Origin: Straminergon stramineum
Lineage: Eukaryota > Streptophyta > Bryopsida > Hypnales > Calliergonaceae
Assembly (NCBI GenBank): GCA_963920665.1
Contig: OY987273.1
Span: forward strand, 13,704,501-13,768,500
DNA length: 64,000 bases
Direction of reading: 5' to 3'
Shown: positions 45,435-58,440 of the stretch, piece after piece
Numbering within the stretch: the stretch's first letter is position 1
How the letters are laid out: each line of letters begins with the position of its first letter
The notes under the pieces: model-generated
What the model was told of the DNA's origin: nothing
Database searches by the model: none
Seen by the model: only the letters and a program-made list of their open reading frames with translations
Translations under genes and position numbers: made by a program

Positions 45435-48400
45435 ATGAAGTAGGAATATGTTAGACTCCCAACCAGAATAAAAACATATGATTCAATAGGATAGACATCA
45501 AAGGTTGTTGTGAATATAGTCATCACACTAATTTTACTAATGAAGATACCAATCCATTTGCTAAATTTTGAATTGAATCATACTAAGCAAGTAAATTGAC
45601 AATATTCATGATTTCATGAGAGGCAGCCATTGCATATTAGATTGACATCTAATGCAAAGGCAATAGTGCGTGTAGAATAGATCATCTGAAAAAGTGACCT
45701 ACACCATGTATGTCCTTTGTAAAAAAAACTAAATCATTAGTCATTAGGCACTTGAATGACATGTAGAATATGATGAAAACTTCTAATACTCTTTTGTACT
45801 AAATTTTCATATGAAAATAAGGTGAGGAAAATTTTTCAAGCTCAACAAAAAGACAACAGCTCATGCAATTCATCTTTGTTTAATAATTGACAATATACAT
45901 TGTGCTTTAGGTGAGGGAGTTAGAATTTGTTGAGAATTCATTGAAAGAAAAACTACAATTGAAATCAATAGTCATGTTGATAGCTTTGTAAAAAACATCA
46001 CATTAAGCAACTTCACCTACATAACTACTATCAATTTTTTATACACCCTCAACAAAAACCCTCACTTACCTTACCAAGATCCAAATGAACAGAAACCATA
46101 CTTTACCTTCCAAACATCCTTAATAAAACCCCAACTTACCTCACTAAGATCAAATACCCAATCAAAGCAACAATACTTAATTTGATTTCCAAGTCATCTA
46201 AGCATGAAAGTTAAAATTACAAATCCATAGTCAACAAAGTAACTTCAAAGACACCAAGGTAGAACAATTAGTTTCCAATGAGAACATGCAATTCTAAATT
46301 AATAATATCACAAGGAGAACAAAGTTATGATCACAATAGCATAACAACATCAACTAAATGGAATGTGGTGATTTGAATTGAAGTAGGATTCACACCATAA
46401 CTAAGATGGTATATAGAGAGCTATGAGAATCTATCTGGTCTTCTTATTAATTAACCATGAAGCCTTATGGAGTCTAAATATGAAGCCTGATGGAGTCCAA
46501 ACATAAATCACACAAAGACAAACATGCATCCGATGACATGTAACCAACCTTTGTTATTGTCCAGATTGAACATAAATGTAGCACGTTGACTGTGTTCAAA
46601 GTCTTTTTTTCTTTTTCTTTTTTTGGATACAAATGAAACAAAATTTCAGCATTTAGAGTCTTCAAACCTCTATAAAAATGTGCTAAGTCTATATGAATGC
46701 ATTCTTATCGGTATGACTAATTTTCAAGAGATTCCTGAAGCTTTGTGAGGTTCCATAGTGTAGTATTAGTGCAAACATTTCTTTAGGGTTTCTTGCTCTT
46801 TTTGTTTTCGTTTTTCCCTCCATTATTCACCTCTCTTGAAATCATAGCTTTATAAATCTAAAAATTTACTATAGACAAGTATCTTCTTGGCTTCCTTCTT
46901 GATCTATGCTTTATTCATTTTTTAAACTTCATGATTCATTTTAGATCTTGAATTATAATGAAGTCATAGCTTGACTTCGAATCCCACTGTAAAACCACAA
47001 CCATGGACCACCAACAATTTTGATAGCAATTCCTCACTTAAATGAAGAACAGAAACAAAACAATTGTGCATACTTGAAATTATTTAAGATTGTAGTGCAA
47101 TTGCAACAAGTTTTGAAGGCAACATGTTATGAAAGCAACAAACATACCAAATTCCAATCATGCAACAAAAGAAAATAAAAATGCAACAACACTCTAGGGC
47201 GTAGTTGAATACTTGAAAATTGCATGACTAAGAACAACACAATTGCTTAGGTCTAATAGATGAGCTAGAAACACACAAGAAGACTAAGGTGACAAAGACT
47301 ACAACTCATGTAGAAACTATATATTCTATATAGGCTTTGACATTACAACTTAGAAAAAGTAACAATAATTACAATACACACACCACAACGCAATGATAGT
47401 CTAGCCAAAGGGGTGGATCTTGCATTGTAGACAACATCAACAATTTTGAACAAAATTTTTATAGAGGCTTGGTTTAATGTCTTACTTGTGGACTATTTTC
47501 TGTACTGATACCACTGTTGCGCCCTCATCACTTGCAACCAATGAATCTGCATTGAGCTCTAATGTATCTATCAAAGTCTTCATAGTGCTTACACTCCATT
47601 TTGGATCTAAGGATGTTGTGCATACAACAATGGATCTTTAAGATGAATGTATTGAAGGCAGCTTAGAAGAGCTTGGAGCACTATTGCGGGATTTCTCATG
47701 AGCTGCTACCTTGCTTTCTCAACATTCTCCAGAGCTTATGTGGAGAGTTCACCTTGACTTGAAATTAGTAATGCGCGATGTTTGAGTGTGGGAACCTTCT
47801 TTGGTGGCTTGGGTGCCATTGTGAGACCTATTGTAATCCCACAATGCTTTCAAACCCTAAAAAAAATAAAGTAGAATACAAGGTGAGGTAGAACCGGCTA
47901 CATAATGAGATCTTAAATCCACACTTGCATGACTAGAATTGAAAACATTGTTTTTGAAAACTCAACCCAACTAATAATTGCACCTAAGATGCTGGGATTT
48001 ACAAATAAGGAAGACAGATTGGACTCCTTAGACTCCTTGTAATGTAGACACTAGAGATCACAAATGAAAGAGAAGGTGACAAAGAATACATTTCCTATTG
48101 GTTTTCATTTCTAAGATCAATGGAGCCAACTTCGAAAGCAAAGACTTCCATGGTCCCGCCAATACTTCTTTTGTTTCTACCTAGTGCGCCCCCATTGCAC
48201 CACCATCACTTTCAATAGTCTCAAGCTACCAAAAAAGTGGAGTATAGTGAAGATTGAAGAACAATGAAAGCTAGGACACCTACCAACTGCCACTCCCTAG
48301 GGGAACATTGAAGCAATAAATTAGAAGTGAACTAAACCAAGAATACTTGAGAACTAATGCACTATAATTGGGGTTGTAAGAGCGATATTTCCCTCCCTTG

Positions 48401-48929
48401 GTATCTCGAAAGGAGCAATCCTTCAAAAAAACAAGGTGGAATCAAAAGTGAGGCGGTTGGTTCTAGAAGAAGGGAGCTAGACGAAACCCTAATCTCTAAC
48501 ATGGCTCTTCAAGACTAGTACCTTCATCATTATCGCTTAGTAGCACCGGTGTCAATTTACCCATCACTTGCCCACACTATGTGCCACCACTTCGTCCCTG
48601 CTGGCAAGCAATATGAATGCATTGAACTTGCAGTTTTTAGAGATTTTCATATTTTTTCACAGGATTTCCTTAACTATTTTTTTGAACCATGTCTACAGTA
48701 TCGCTTTCGTGCGAAATTTCACCCCCCAAAAAACGCTGCTTGCATTATACGGAGTAATTTTTTTGGAAAGAACGTTGGAAATTCATGCAAATGTAAATGT
48801 TCAAAAACTAACACAACAATCTACAAGAGGCTGGATGAATGAAATAAGAAGTAATCAGACAGAAATAACTCAAGCGACCATAAAGGCCATTTCAGTAAAT
48901 TTGTGTTGATTGGGTTGAAGGAAAATCCA
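45435..48929. other. non-coding stretch
   Basis: AT-rich, only short chance frames. The last few hundred bases may include the end of the 3' untranslated region of the TPR-DnaJ gene, but I could not fix its poly(A) site. Confidence 0.4.
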
Positions 48930-49162
48930 CGAAATGCGAGAAGCCTCAATTGTAAGATTAGATACGGGACAAAAAAACACATTTTGTGAACAAAATCAGA
49001 ATTCTGAGCAAAGTATAACTGATGATAAAAGCTGCAGAAATACTAGTTTCTGAAAGTCGGTCACCAAGACCAAAATTGGTGCTCGAACTGCAGAAGACAA
49101 GACCAAGAAAATATAGCACTTTCACGAGACAAAAATCAAAACAAAATTTACTAAACGTCATC
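48930..49162 (-). other. probable 3' untranslated region of the TPR-DnaJ gene
   Basis: Directly follows the stop codon at 49163-49165 on the minus strand and is less AT-rich than the sequence beyond. No canonical AATAAA was found; plants often lack one. Confidence 0.4.
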
Positions 49163-52100
49163 TCATGGATTTTCTTCCCACCGCCAGGAAGTGGTCCTGT
49201 GAGATGATCCATATGTTGAGCCGGTGGACCGACCCCTTCGTGCATATACGTCTGGCTGTGCTGCATCCGGTCCAGGGTGCCACCTCTGATACTGATAGTT
49301 GAAACCCTCCCACCGATCACGCTGGCGACTTGCTCGTGATTGACTCCCTGGCTCACTCGCAGAACTTGAGGTACTCCACCCTCCCTTCGCTTGAACGTTG
49401 GCTCCATCATTTGTCCGCCAATAATTTTGGTCAGAATAAACATTCTTTGAAGGATCGCTTGACCTTGTTCTGAATTTCCTCAAATCTTCATCAGAATCGT
49501 ATCGAGACCGTTTAGCAGGATCAGACAGGACCGCGTATGCTTCTCCAATGAGCTTAAACAGCTGTTCTGAATCCTTGCGAACTGCGTCGATTAATCTCTC
49601 CCCATCTTTCCGAACAGTCCCATCTATAGTATCCTTAAAGGGATCATCTCCCGTGTCTCCACTACGCATCAAAAACTGACCAGCCTTATCCGGATGATGT
49701 CGTAGCGCAGCTTTCCTGTATGCTTTCTTTATCTCGCTGGCTGAACAACCCAACTCTAATCCCAGTATGCTGTAGTGATCAAGAGGAATACGTTTCTTCA
49801 TCTCCTCTTCAGCTTTCATAAGCCTCTCCTTGGCTTGCTGCAATTCCTCCTCATTTCGAGTTGTTGAACCAGCTGAACGATCTACACTTGGGGATCTCAC
49901 ACCCTGCAATTGGGGATGCTGACTTTCATATATAACTATCAGTCTCCCTAAGTCGCAACAGGACTGCCCATAATCCCGTACTTTTTCATGTAAAGATGCC
50001 CTGCGTGAAATGGCCTTTGCATACCGCGGATCCAGGGCAATTGCTCGACTACAATCCGCTATAGCATCAGCGATCTGACCAAGGGCCTGGGAGGCAGCTG
50101 CTCGATTACACAGACAGACGGCACAAAATGGACGTGACTCACCATTCCGAGCTAGAGCAGCATTGTAATGGTCTAAAGCTTCAGAAAAATTTCCAGCTTG
50201 AAAAGCTTTGTTACCCTCCAGCTTGTGATGCAGAAGGTCTCGAATTAACTCCGTGGAAGGCAGGGTCATCTCCGCAGAAAATGCGCCGGGCAAATCCGAA
50301 TTCGAAGAAAACGTGGAAGAAAAACCTTCATCTAGCTGTTGTGACTGCTCCAAGGCCTCCTCCAGTTTGCCAAGGTGGAAGTTAGCCTTAAAAATCATCC
50401 TCCGCCTCCAACCAAGAGGAGAGTTCACATACCTGTTCCTCTCCAAATTAGGGAAGTTCCTCTCAGCCAAAGCAAAACTTTGCTTACATACTTCAACTGC
50501 TTCAGCGAATCTTTGTAGAGAGATAAGCACATAGACCTTCCGCTCAAGTAGCCACTCAGACTGAGGACTGGCTAGAAGGGCCTCATTAAGGAGCTCCAAC
50601 GCTGAAACCGAATCTCGTGATGAATTGTTTTGGAGGAGATTTCGTAACTGGTTTTCAAAGCAACTTGTTAGTACGCGATGACACTCGATACACCTCAAAT
50701 TCAAGTCGCTACTATCTCCAAAGTAGGTGAGCAAAAGGTTCAACGGCAGAAACATAAAGAAATCACTGACCAAGCACTATACCAAGAAGAAGGATAATAT
50801 TATCAAATAATATGGGACCGATTCTAGCTACATTTGCCACTTTAACACCCCAATAAAACTGCAAGAAGACGAATCGACGTAGGAGTCATCTGACAAAGTT
50901 GGACAATGTATTATATCGAAGTAATGCCAACTCTTATTACCTTTGTAAGGCACTCCGCAACTTGTTGAGATTTCTTCAGGCCCTCTGACGCATCAGCTAA
51001 AACTTTAGAAGCTACCTTACTTAACCCTTGGGCTTGCCTCAGGCACTCCTCGAAAGCTGTTACAGCCAGCTCAATCTCCCCAAGAGCAAGATGACAACTA
51101 GCGGCTCGTAAGTGAACACGGAAAAACGAGGGATCCACTGCCATAGCGTGCATACAATCAGCAAGAGCCTCCCTCATACGACCAGAAACCATTCTAGTCG
51201 CAGCTCTGTTGCTATAACAAAGCATTGATGCTCGAATGCAACTCTGTGAAGTTTCATGTGGAGAAACACTCCCCGCACCAAGAGAGTAAAACTCCTCTGC
51301 TTTGACAAAATCACCTTTCGCATAGGCTTGGTTACCCATTAGCCTCCACCTTTCACAAACCTGCTCAGCAGCAGCAGCAGCATCAACACCACGGACAACT
51401 ACAACTCCCGGAGCTTTCACCCCCTCGCGATGACCTGATCCCACTAAACCTCCAAGAGATGCAGTACCAGACTTAGTGTCAGACTTCACGGTAGACAGTG
51501 ACCTAGAGATGCATCTGTCTCGTAGCAAAACAGGTACGGGAGCTTCACCACCCTGACACACCCGGCCCACACTCTTGTGGGCTTTGTGTGCGCGCCGGCG
51601 TAAGTTGAACATCGGAATTCCTGTTGGGCTGGCTGTAAATGTGAAGGGACTACCCTTCCCCTCACCTTGAGCACTAGGTTGGCCATCATCAGTGAAATTA
51701 CAACTCTGAGGACCACTGCTATTCTCAGAGTCGTCTTCATTCCAACCAGCAACTGAATTCTTAGCGATGACACTATTCTCATCTTCTCTGCCATTCACTT
51801 CATTCCTGGGATCGCCTTGCTCATCTAAGTAATTCTCGTGCTCAGCTCTGTCCACAGACTGAGTACTAGCAGTAGAAGCAGCCTCCCAACCTTGACCTGC
51901 AGAATTTGAAACTCCTTCACAGTACAGATTCCCATCCAACCAGGAATTGTGTTTCAACACATTGGAAAGAGGGACAGCACTTGAGGTCTCATTTTCTCGT
52001 CTAAATCCAGGGCCAAAGTTTAACTCAGATACTGCTGCTCTGATTTCTTGAATGCAGGCTTCGAGCTCAGTAGTTGAGTTCATTGATTCTCCACCAAAAG

Positions 52101-53958
52101 CCCCACCAATTACCTTATCACTGTCTCCTTCATCGATCTCCGGGATCAGCGACTTGCTAAGATCAGGATGGCCTAAATGAATACCCATTGATACACTGTC
52201 TCTACTGGGGCTTGGAGTTGCTGCTTCTGATCTTTCACTAGAGGCTGTAGATGCACTTTTCTTTCCTCTTGATCTATGAAATGACCTAAAAGGACGATGT
52301 CGGAACCTACCCATTTTCACTTTGGTTGCCCGGGGCTTGACCTTCGACTCTGCACCGAACTTGAAAAATGCAATGTTCGTTGCTGGAGGTGACTTCGAAC
52401 GTGCATTTTCAGTGCACTCGGGAAAATGACCTACTCGTGCACTTGCTGCTCCAAAAAAAAAAGTAGTACTGCTCGGAGTCCTGTCTCCAGACGTACTTGT
52501 GCTTCGACCACGAAATACAAATATATTCTTTCCAGGAAAGGGGTCTTTACCTTCTATGTTGACGGCAAGTTTTTCCATTTTCAGTGGAAGGCTGTCCTCG
52601 CCAATATCCGAATTCTCCAGTGCGCGTTCAACCTCAGTTTTAGGAACAAAAGCAGTCGGCTTTACTATATTTTCTGCATCTTTACCAAGACCCAATTTTT
52701 TCAACTTTCGAAATAGATGAATGCCTCTATCAATATCCAACTGGTTTAGCTTTCTAGAGATATCCGCCGAAATACCTTGATCAGACTCTGCAAACGTATT
52801 TCTTTGTATGGTACATTTCGACGATCCTCCAACCCCACCTTGCGCAGCATTGGAGCCCAATAACTCCTCTAAAGAAATACCTGATTCTCCCGTAGAATCA
52901 ATAAAACCTGTAGCTTGCATTTCAATTGAATCTTTGGCTTGGGAGCTAGGTTTCGATGAACCCACAAAAGAAGGCGCTGATGAACAACTTCCTGGAGCAG
53001 CAGGCCCGGGCGGCACTGAGAATAAATTGCCCCTTAAAACATTTAGCTGTACAGAGGGCTCGGATGAACCTAAGAAAAAAGCATCGTTCGATGCGTTCAG
53101 TGGACATGCCACCCTCATTGATCCTAAGGGTGAATTGTCGGAGGGCACAACTGGCTGAAATCCAGAACTAGATTTTCCAGAAAATAATCCATCCGTAGAA
53201 ACGTTGGATTGAGAAGCAGGCCTAGGTCCCGAAACGAAATGGCCAGGAAGAATGTTTGTTTGAATACCAGGGTTTAAGGGTCCTATATCGGATGCGCCAG
53301 CACTGAATACAAAAGGGCCGGAAGAGCTACTTGATGTGCTCGGCTTCAAGCCTGTCGTGTAAGCTGAGACGCAACAAGTTGGACACTTCGAATCCTTTGA
53401 AGCAGATGCAGAAGATTTCCGTCCATCAACGAGAAGAGAGAGTCCACTACTAGCTACACTCGGAGGAATATTTGAGACAGCCGGAATTGTCGAACTGTTG
53501 ATAGTCGTAGCACCGCTAGAGAAGTTCAGAGTCGGAAACGAAGAAGTGACCGGCATGGAGTCCTTAAATACAATAGGCGTCTGCTTATCACTGGCCTTCC
53601 CATCTTTATTATGAAAGGCCAAAAGCTCAGAGACAGAAACGGTGCGATTCACATAACCTGCATCTGTGCTGGAAAGAGAAGAGGACCCAGCAGACGCACC
53701 AAATCTAACGCTGCTACTGGAATTATGTAAAGACAAGAGGGAGCCTTCAGACTTGGACCTCTCCCCCGCTAGTGTAGCCATTGGTGAACCGAAGGCACAA
53801 GGGTCCATAAGATTTGGACCTTTCCAAAACTTCGGTACTTTGGATTCTAGGACATCTACAAGTAACCCTTTAGACTGTCGATTGATATTGTCTTTAAGTA
53901 GAGGAAACCGCCTGGGACCATAGGGTGCTGACTCCACCCCAATAGATTCACCCCCCAT
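49163..53958 (-). CDS. TPR and J-domain co-chaperone (Arabidopsis TPR15/TPR16-like)
   Basis: Two coding exons, complement(49163..50683, 50941..53958), giving about 1,512 residues; Arabidopsis relatives are roughly 1,100-1,200. Start ATG at 53958 in context TTTCCATGG. Residues 1-860 are Ser-rich and disordered, with FG-nucleoporin-like FVFSAG (~220), FFFGAAS (~506) and FKFGAES (~527), and an Arg/Lys-rich patch near 540-565. TPR repeats follow at ~864-1006 (GNQAYAKGDFVKAEEFYSLG, YSNRAATRMVSGRMREALAD), then more at ~1040-1240 (GNKAFQAGNFSEALDHYNAA, CNRAAASQALGQIADAIAD). The J domain lies at ~1307-1403 with the HPD motif (HHPDKAG, ~1335) needed to stimulate Hsp70 ATPase, then a Ser/Gly/Arg-rich tail. 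Such proteins hand clients to Hsp70 through the J domain while TPRs dock partners. It is intact apart from the intron and is the only convincing gene here. The exon 2 acceptor is the least certain point. Confidence 0.9.
50684..50940 (-). other. intron of the TPR-DnaJ gene
   Basis: The donor AAG|GTAATAAG at 50941/50940 is a strong match and leaves a phase-0 junction. The first exon frame would otherwise reach a stop nine codons later. The acceptor placed at ATCGAG|TGTCATCGC (50684/50683) is the phase-compatible AG nearest a family-like sequence. Its pyrimidine tract is weak, and AG sites a little upstream cannot be excluded. Confidence 0.65.
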
Positions 53959-53979
53959 GGAAAGAACTTTCCTCCAAAT

Positions 53980-54937
53980 CTGTTAAAGAAGCGTACTTGA
54001 TGAAACACATGGCTTGCACGTGAATAACGCTGGCATTATCATGATCCTCAACTCTGCAAAACGGAACAAAAACATTAACAAAAGAAAAGAACCACAGTTT
54101 CTTTTGGCGAAGACAGGAGCTCCTGTAATAACCTTAATACAGCCCTTCGGTTGCTGTAATAATCTGATAGCTGAAACTCTTCACAGTAGATGGTGCGTTC
54201 CAATACGGAAGTCTAGTGCAATCACAGGTTCATAATATGTGAAACCTTGAGTCTCAACGTTTCACACTTTGAATAAACTATTACCTCAAATGGCTAGATT
54301 ACGTGCCAAAATCATGGATCCCCTCGGGCCAAAACACAAGAGGAATATGCCACAACAAAAAACACCATCAAATATAAAAAGAAATGCCGCTTCGTAGACT
54401 GTGCAGCCAGCAATATACACTTCAGATCAACCCGACATCCAAGATTAAGACACCACCCACGACTGTCAAGAACTCCTCGGAAACCATAAAATGAAATCCC
54501 TAAAACATACGAAACTGGAGATAGTCTAGACCCTCGCTACACGAATAATATCCTAGAAGTCCGATTACAAATGAAAACTTCGCCATGCACATTTCTCAAA
54601 GCGATGCTATGCCAATTCCGGTAAATAAGAGAATATGGCCTGTCGGAGCAAGATACCGGTGTGAAACCGAAAATTTACGCCATATGGAACCAATCTCCAA
54701 GAATCCAGGATAGTAGCTCCATGCATTGTAACCCTAGACAACTCCAAACAGACACAATAGTGACCTCAACTGAGATTTTCCAACTCCGCTGTCCACCACG
54801 CAGTGGCATGACCCACAAAAGATCCAGTCCAAGCATCAGAAACGCAAGAGAATCGAGAAGCAGCGGTACTGAACGCCACCAACCCAAACGACGTCTACCC
54901 CATACAACATCACCAGGAAGTTGCTAAGGAGACTCAC
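53980..54937 (-). other. probable 5' leader intron of the TPR-DnaJ gene
   Basis: Donor CACC|GTGAGTCTCC at 54938/54937 and acceptor CTTCTTTAACAG|ATTTGG at 53980/53979, just 21 bp upstream of the start codon. Both fit plant consensus. No conserved coding frame lies in between. Inferred from sequence only. Confidence 0.5.
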
Positions 54938-55300
54938 GGTGAATGATTATGGAAGGCGTTGATTGCAAAGTGAGGCGTCGAGAGTAAGTTCTTAGGCCTC
55001 GAGCAGGTGGGGGAGCTGCCGATCACGCAGGAAAACGTGTTCCAGAGAACGATCAGAACTAAAATAAAGCTTATTCTGGCAGGTGGTGGGTAGTTGAAGG
55101 AGCCTGCGAAGAGCGTAGAGCATCTCCAATCCATAGCCGCCAGAGAGGCCCGGTACCGGTACTGAGCGGCCCAGTCTGCTAGCCCTGGAGACGGGCGGCC
55201 TTCTTTCCGGGGCTGTGGACTCAATGCATAGGCGGAAGCAGTAACCCTAAATTTTTTTGCTGCTGGATTACTCTAATCTTGAGCGCGGGAGTCAGCCCAA
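54938..55300 (-). promoter_or_regulatory. probable 5' leader exon and core promoter of the TPR-DnaJ gene
   Basis: A GC-richer island on the minus strand. It includes TTTAGGGTTA at 55241-55252, a telo-box-like motif common near start sites of plant housekeeping genes. No TATA box is seen upstream. The region also contains an ATG-initiated frame beginning MDWRCSTLFAG that would form an upstream ORF if transcribed. Confidence 0.45.
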
Positions 55301-57179
55301 TGGTGGCAGCTGCAGTATGGAGAATTGGCGGCGGAAGCTGAAGGTTGCTTTGCAGCAAAGGTTGCACAAGTCTGATGATCAATTTGTAAGGACCTGGCCT
55401 CAGGTTTCCTGTTCAATATGAGGGCACCAGCGATCTTTAACCCCTAGACGTCCAGATTCATCTCCAAACTTGAAGATTTGAGAAAAATCATTATAAAGGG
55501 CTATTTGGAAGCATATTTTGGAATTGATATTGGAATAAAAGTTGTAGATTTTGATTTGTAGATTCCATCTATATGGTTAGATTCACCAATGCATTTACCG
55601 ATTTCTTTCTATAAATTTTGAAAGAAAAATGCCAAAATTCCTTTGAACTTTGATTACAAGCAAAATATTGTCATTTTTTGAGTATAACTGGATTTGAAAT
55701 GAGGTTCTCTCTACATGGTCATTTTTTGAAATTTTTGTGTTCTAAAAATCTATGACCTCATTTTGGCAAATCCAGTTTTAAACCGGAGTCAATGCAATTT
55801 GACCACTTGACACACATGCACATGGGTAATTTTAGAAAAATATGTACTCTAGTAACTCCAAATCCAACCCTTAGATAGGACAACAACTTAATAATGTATG
55901 TCCACAAATTAAAATAACTTTCATCCAAGTAGTTAGGAGGATGAAACTTGAATTTAAATCTATTCATCGTCTAGAAAATGGATGTCAAAGCGCTTAGGGG
56001 TTAAACTAGCTAATAATCGCTTGGTTTCTACCCAAAATAATCAAATGCTCCATGTACTTTGCAAGAATGCCCCGAGAATGAAAATTTGAGCCAAATTATA
56101 TTGCTCATAGATAAAAAAGTGGCAAAAGTTTTTTTTCATCCATTTTGTCATTAGCATCCATCCACTGAGTTTTTTTCATTGAGTAGCCGAGAAGCACCCT
56201 AGGCCATTGATTTGTAGCCAGCACATCCCTACCACAAAAATCGCAAGATATAGGACTTGGAGATGCTATTCCATTTGCTTTAGTTTAGTAGCCTTCTCAA
56301 TCAATGATTCTAAGGGTTAGTTTTAATGTTTATGTATACATTTGAAATTGGTTCCCTCCTCTTTGCTACCATTGCAGCACCACATCTTTCTAAATTTTGG
56401 AGGCACCACTTCCTTGTCTTCTTTGCTTCCTTGGTGTTGAAAAAATCCTGGAGGTGCTCTAAAAATATCTTGCATTCACTACATTGTGGAAATGGAAGTT
56501 GCTCTTCAATGTAGTGCACAAAGCTATTGGAAACTTAGAATTTGGAAACTTACAAAATGGCAAATTGGTGATGGTGGGGCAATCAAGCTTCAACAACATC
56601 CAACAATTCTTAATTTAAACAATGTTTGTGTTTCCTTCTTCCTACATTGTTCTCTATCATTGTTGATTGATTTTGCATGCTTTGAGAAGTTCTTGTTCAT
56701 TTTTATTATTTGTTCAATTCAAGGTTTGTGTGCCTATTGGAACTCCTAGGATTATTTCATTTGAAGACTAAATCTTCATTGTTGGCATAGCAACTTGACT
56801 CAAACTCCCCAACAATTTTCGAGTTAGTACATTTGGATCCAGTTGCAATAGTGGTGCCTTCAGCAAGTATTTGGTGCTAAACACTCTAATTGGTCATGAT
56901 GGTGGTTGTGGGGATGATGTCACGCATGTGTCAAAGATACGGTTCTTACATTCTCTCTCTTGACCACCCGTGATTGTCGGACTTCTAAAACCACCATTGT
57001 TTCACCATTGTCGTCTGAGGCAACCCTTGCTACTACACCAACCTTGACATAGAAGTGGAGGAAGATGAACCCAAACATGATCATGAGGAGGTGGCAAGAT
57101 GTGTAGGCATGCAAGTTCACGTAAGCAGAGGTTAAATTTGATTACAGTGGAGATCTCAAGGGAATTGTTACCAGAGTTG
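55301..57179. other. non-coding stretch
   Basis: AT-rich flank upstream of the gene, with no second gene in divergent orientation. Short frames at 56310-56750 are not recognised. Confidence 0.4.
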
Positions 57180-57189
57180 TACCAAGATT

Positions 57190-58440
57190 ATGGAGAGGTG
57201 CAAAGTCATGGTTCTAAAGGTGGGAAATTTGGAGAAGCATGAAGGCAAGTGCACCTACTGAAAGAATGGCATCTTCCTTCTTCACCGAAAGAATGGCAAC
57301 ACTTTTGTGAAGTTGAACTATAAGCATTTGTAGTTGTGCAAATTGTAGGCTGGGCAAAAGTAGTCCTATACTATGGCTAATCAATTGCTTGGAAGTTTGG
57401 AGGGTGAGCTCAAAATAAAGAGAGTGCAATTTTCAACCCTTTACACATCTTCAATTATGGTTATCTAACGTGTGATTATAAACATCAAAAATAGTTGTTG
57501 AGGTAGCTGAAGGTAAAAAAATCTTTCTAGAAAGCATTGGTAAGAGACAATGGGCTAGAAAATGAGTAAGCATTTGCATGATAGTATTTTGTCCTCCTTC
57601 AAGGATATTGTTCAATCTACTAGCATCATTTCCATCAATATTGATGAAGTGACAACAATTGATAACACCTCTTGGCTTGGTGTCCACATCTATGCTATGG
57701 ATTGTTGAGAGAGAATTATGCATTTGTTGCACTTGTCTTATATTTTAGAGAGTGGTATTACAAACCACTTGACTAATTTGGTTATGTATGCTTTACCGGA
57801 TGAAGGAGGCTTGACACATAAAGAAATTGCTAGAAAATTAGTCTATTTAAGGGATGACAAAGTGAGTACATTTCAAAGGCCAAAGACAGTTGTAACAACC
57901 CAAATTCAAGAAATATGGTCTCCATTTCTAAATGACACTAGTTGTGTGAGTCATTGGCTTGACCTTATTAATGAGACCATGTCAAAATTTTCAATAGGCT
58001 CTCACCTTAAAAGACTCTTCCAATCTTTATACTTTTGTTTTTGCTGGAGCAACAAGTGACATGCTAAGTTGCAGAGGCTTGTTGATCTCATGGAAACTAA
58101 CTAAAATAAGATGGTAAGAAATTCAAAAACTCGTTGGATATCCATGAATAGTCCAATAGCAAGGATCATATCTGAGTATCACACATTGTTGGTGAGATGG
58201 GTGTCAACATGATTGTTGGTCTTAGTCGGAAACCGCATGTTGGGGCTATAGATAACTTTGATTTCTTCATTGATGTTGAGGTGCTCTTGTCACTAGCTTG
58301 CTTCCTTCTACTTATGAACACTATGAATTGATTGATTTAATTGTCCAAAGCTTGTGATTTCATGCAAGCAATTAAGTTGTGTTAAGATGAACTTGCTCAA
58401 ATGCTCCTTGATGCATCTACAACATATAATGAGGTCAATT
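57190..58440 (+). pseudogene. hAT-like (ZNF862/DUF4371-type) transposase relic
   Basis: A weak N-terminal zinc-domain remnant (EKHEGKC near 57240) is followed from about 57583 by ISINIDEVTTIDNTSWLGVH, the HLTNLVMYALPDEGGLTHKE block, EIARKLVYLRDDKV, RPKTVVTTQIQEIWSPF, then LFQSLYFCF, RNSKTRWISMNSPIARI and ISEYHTLLVRW. Decayed sequence with LACFLLLMNTMN and ACDFMQAIKLC runs to about 58440. This order is that of the same plant hAT-like family as the minus-strand relic at 44847-45434. It carries several stops, and the conserved SIGxHCMAHRTNLA block is largely deleted. Inactive. Confidence 0.75.

Noticed and set aside
50128..50385. Plus-strand frames opposite the TPR-DnaJ exons (also 52426-53171 and 53666-53923)
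   Set aside because: They overlap the conserved TPR, J-domain or linker coding sequence on the other strand and have no family signature.
54934..55224. 96-codon minus-strand frame as a separate small gene
   Set aside because: It depends on a non-ATG start, ends at a good splice donor and lies where the leader exon of the TPR-DnaJ gene is expected.
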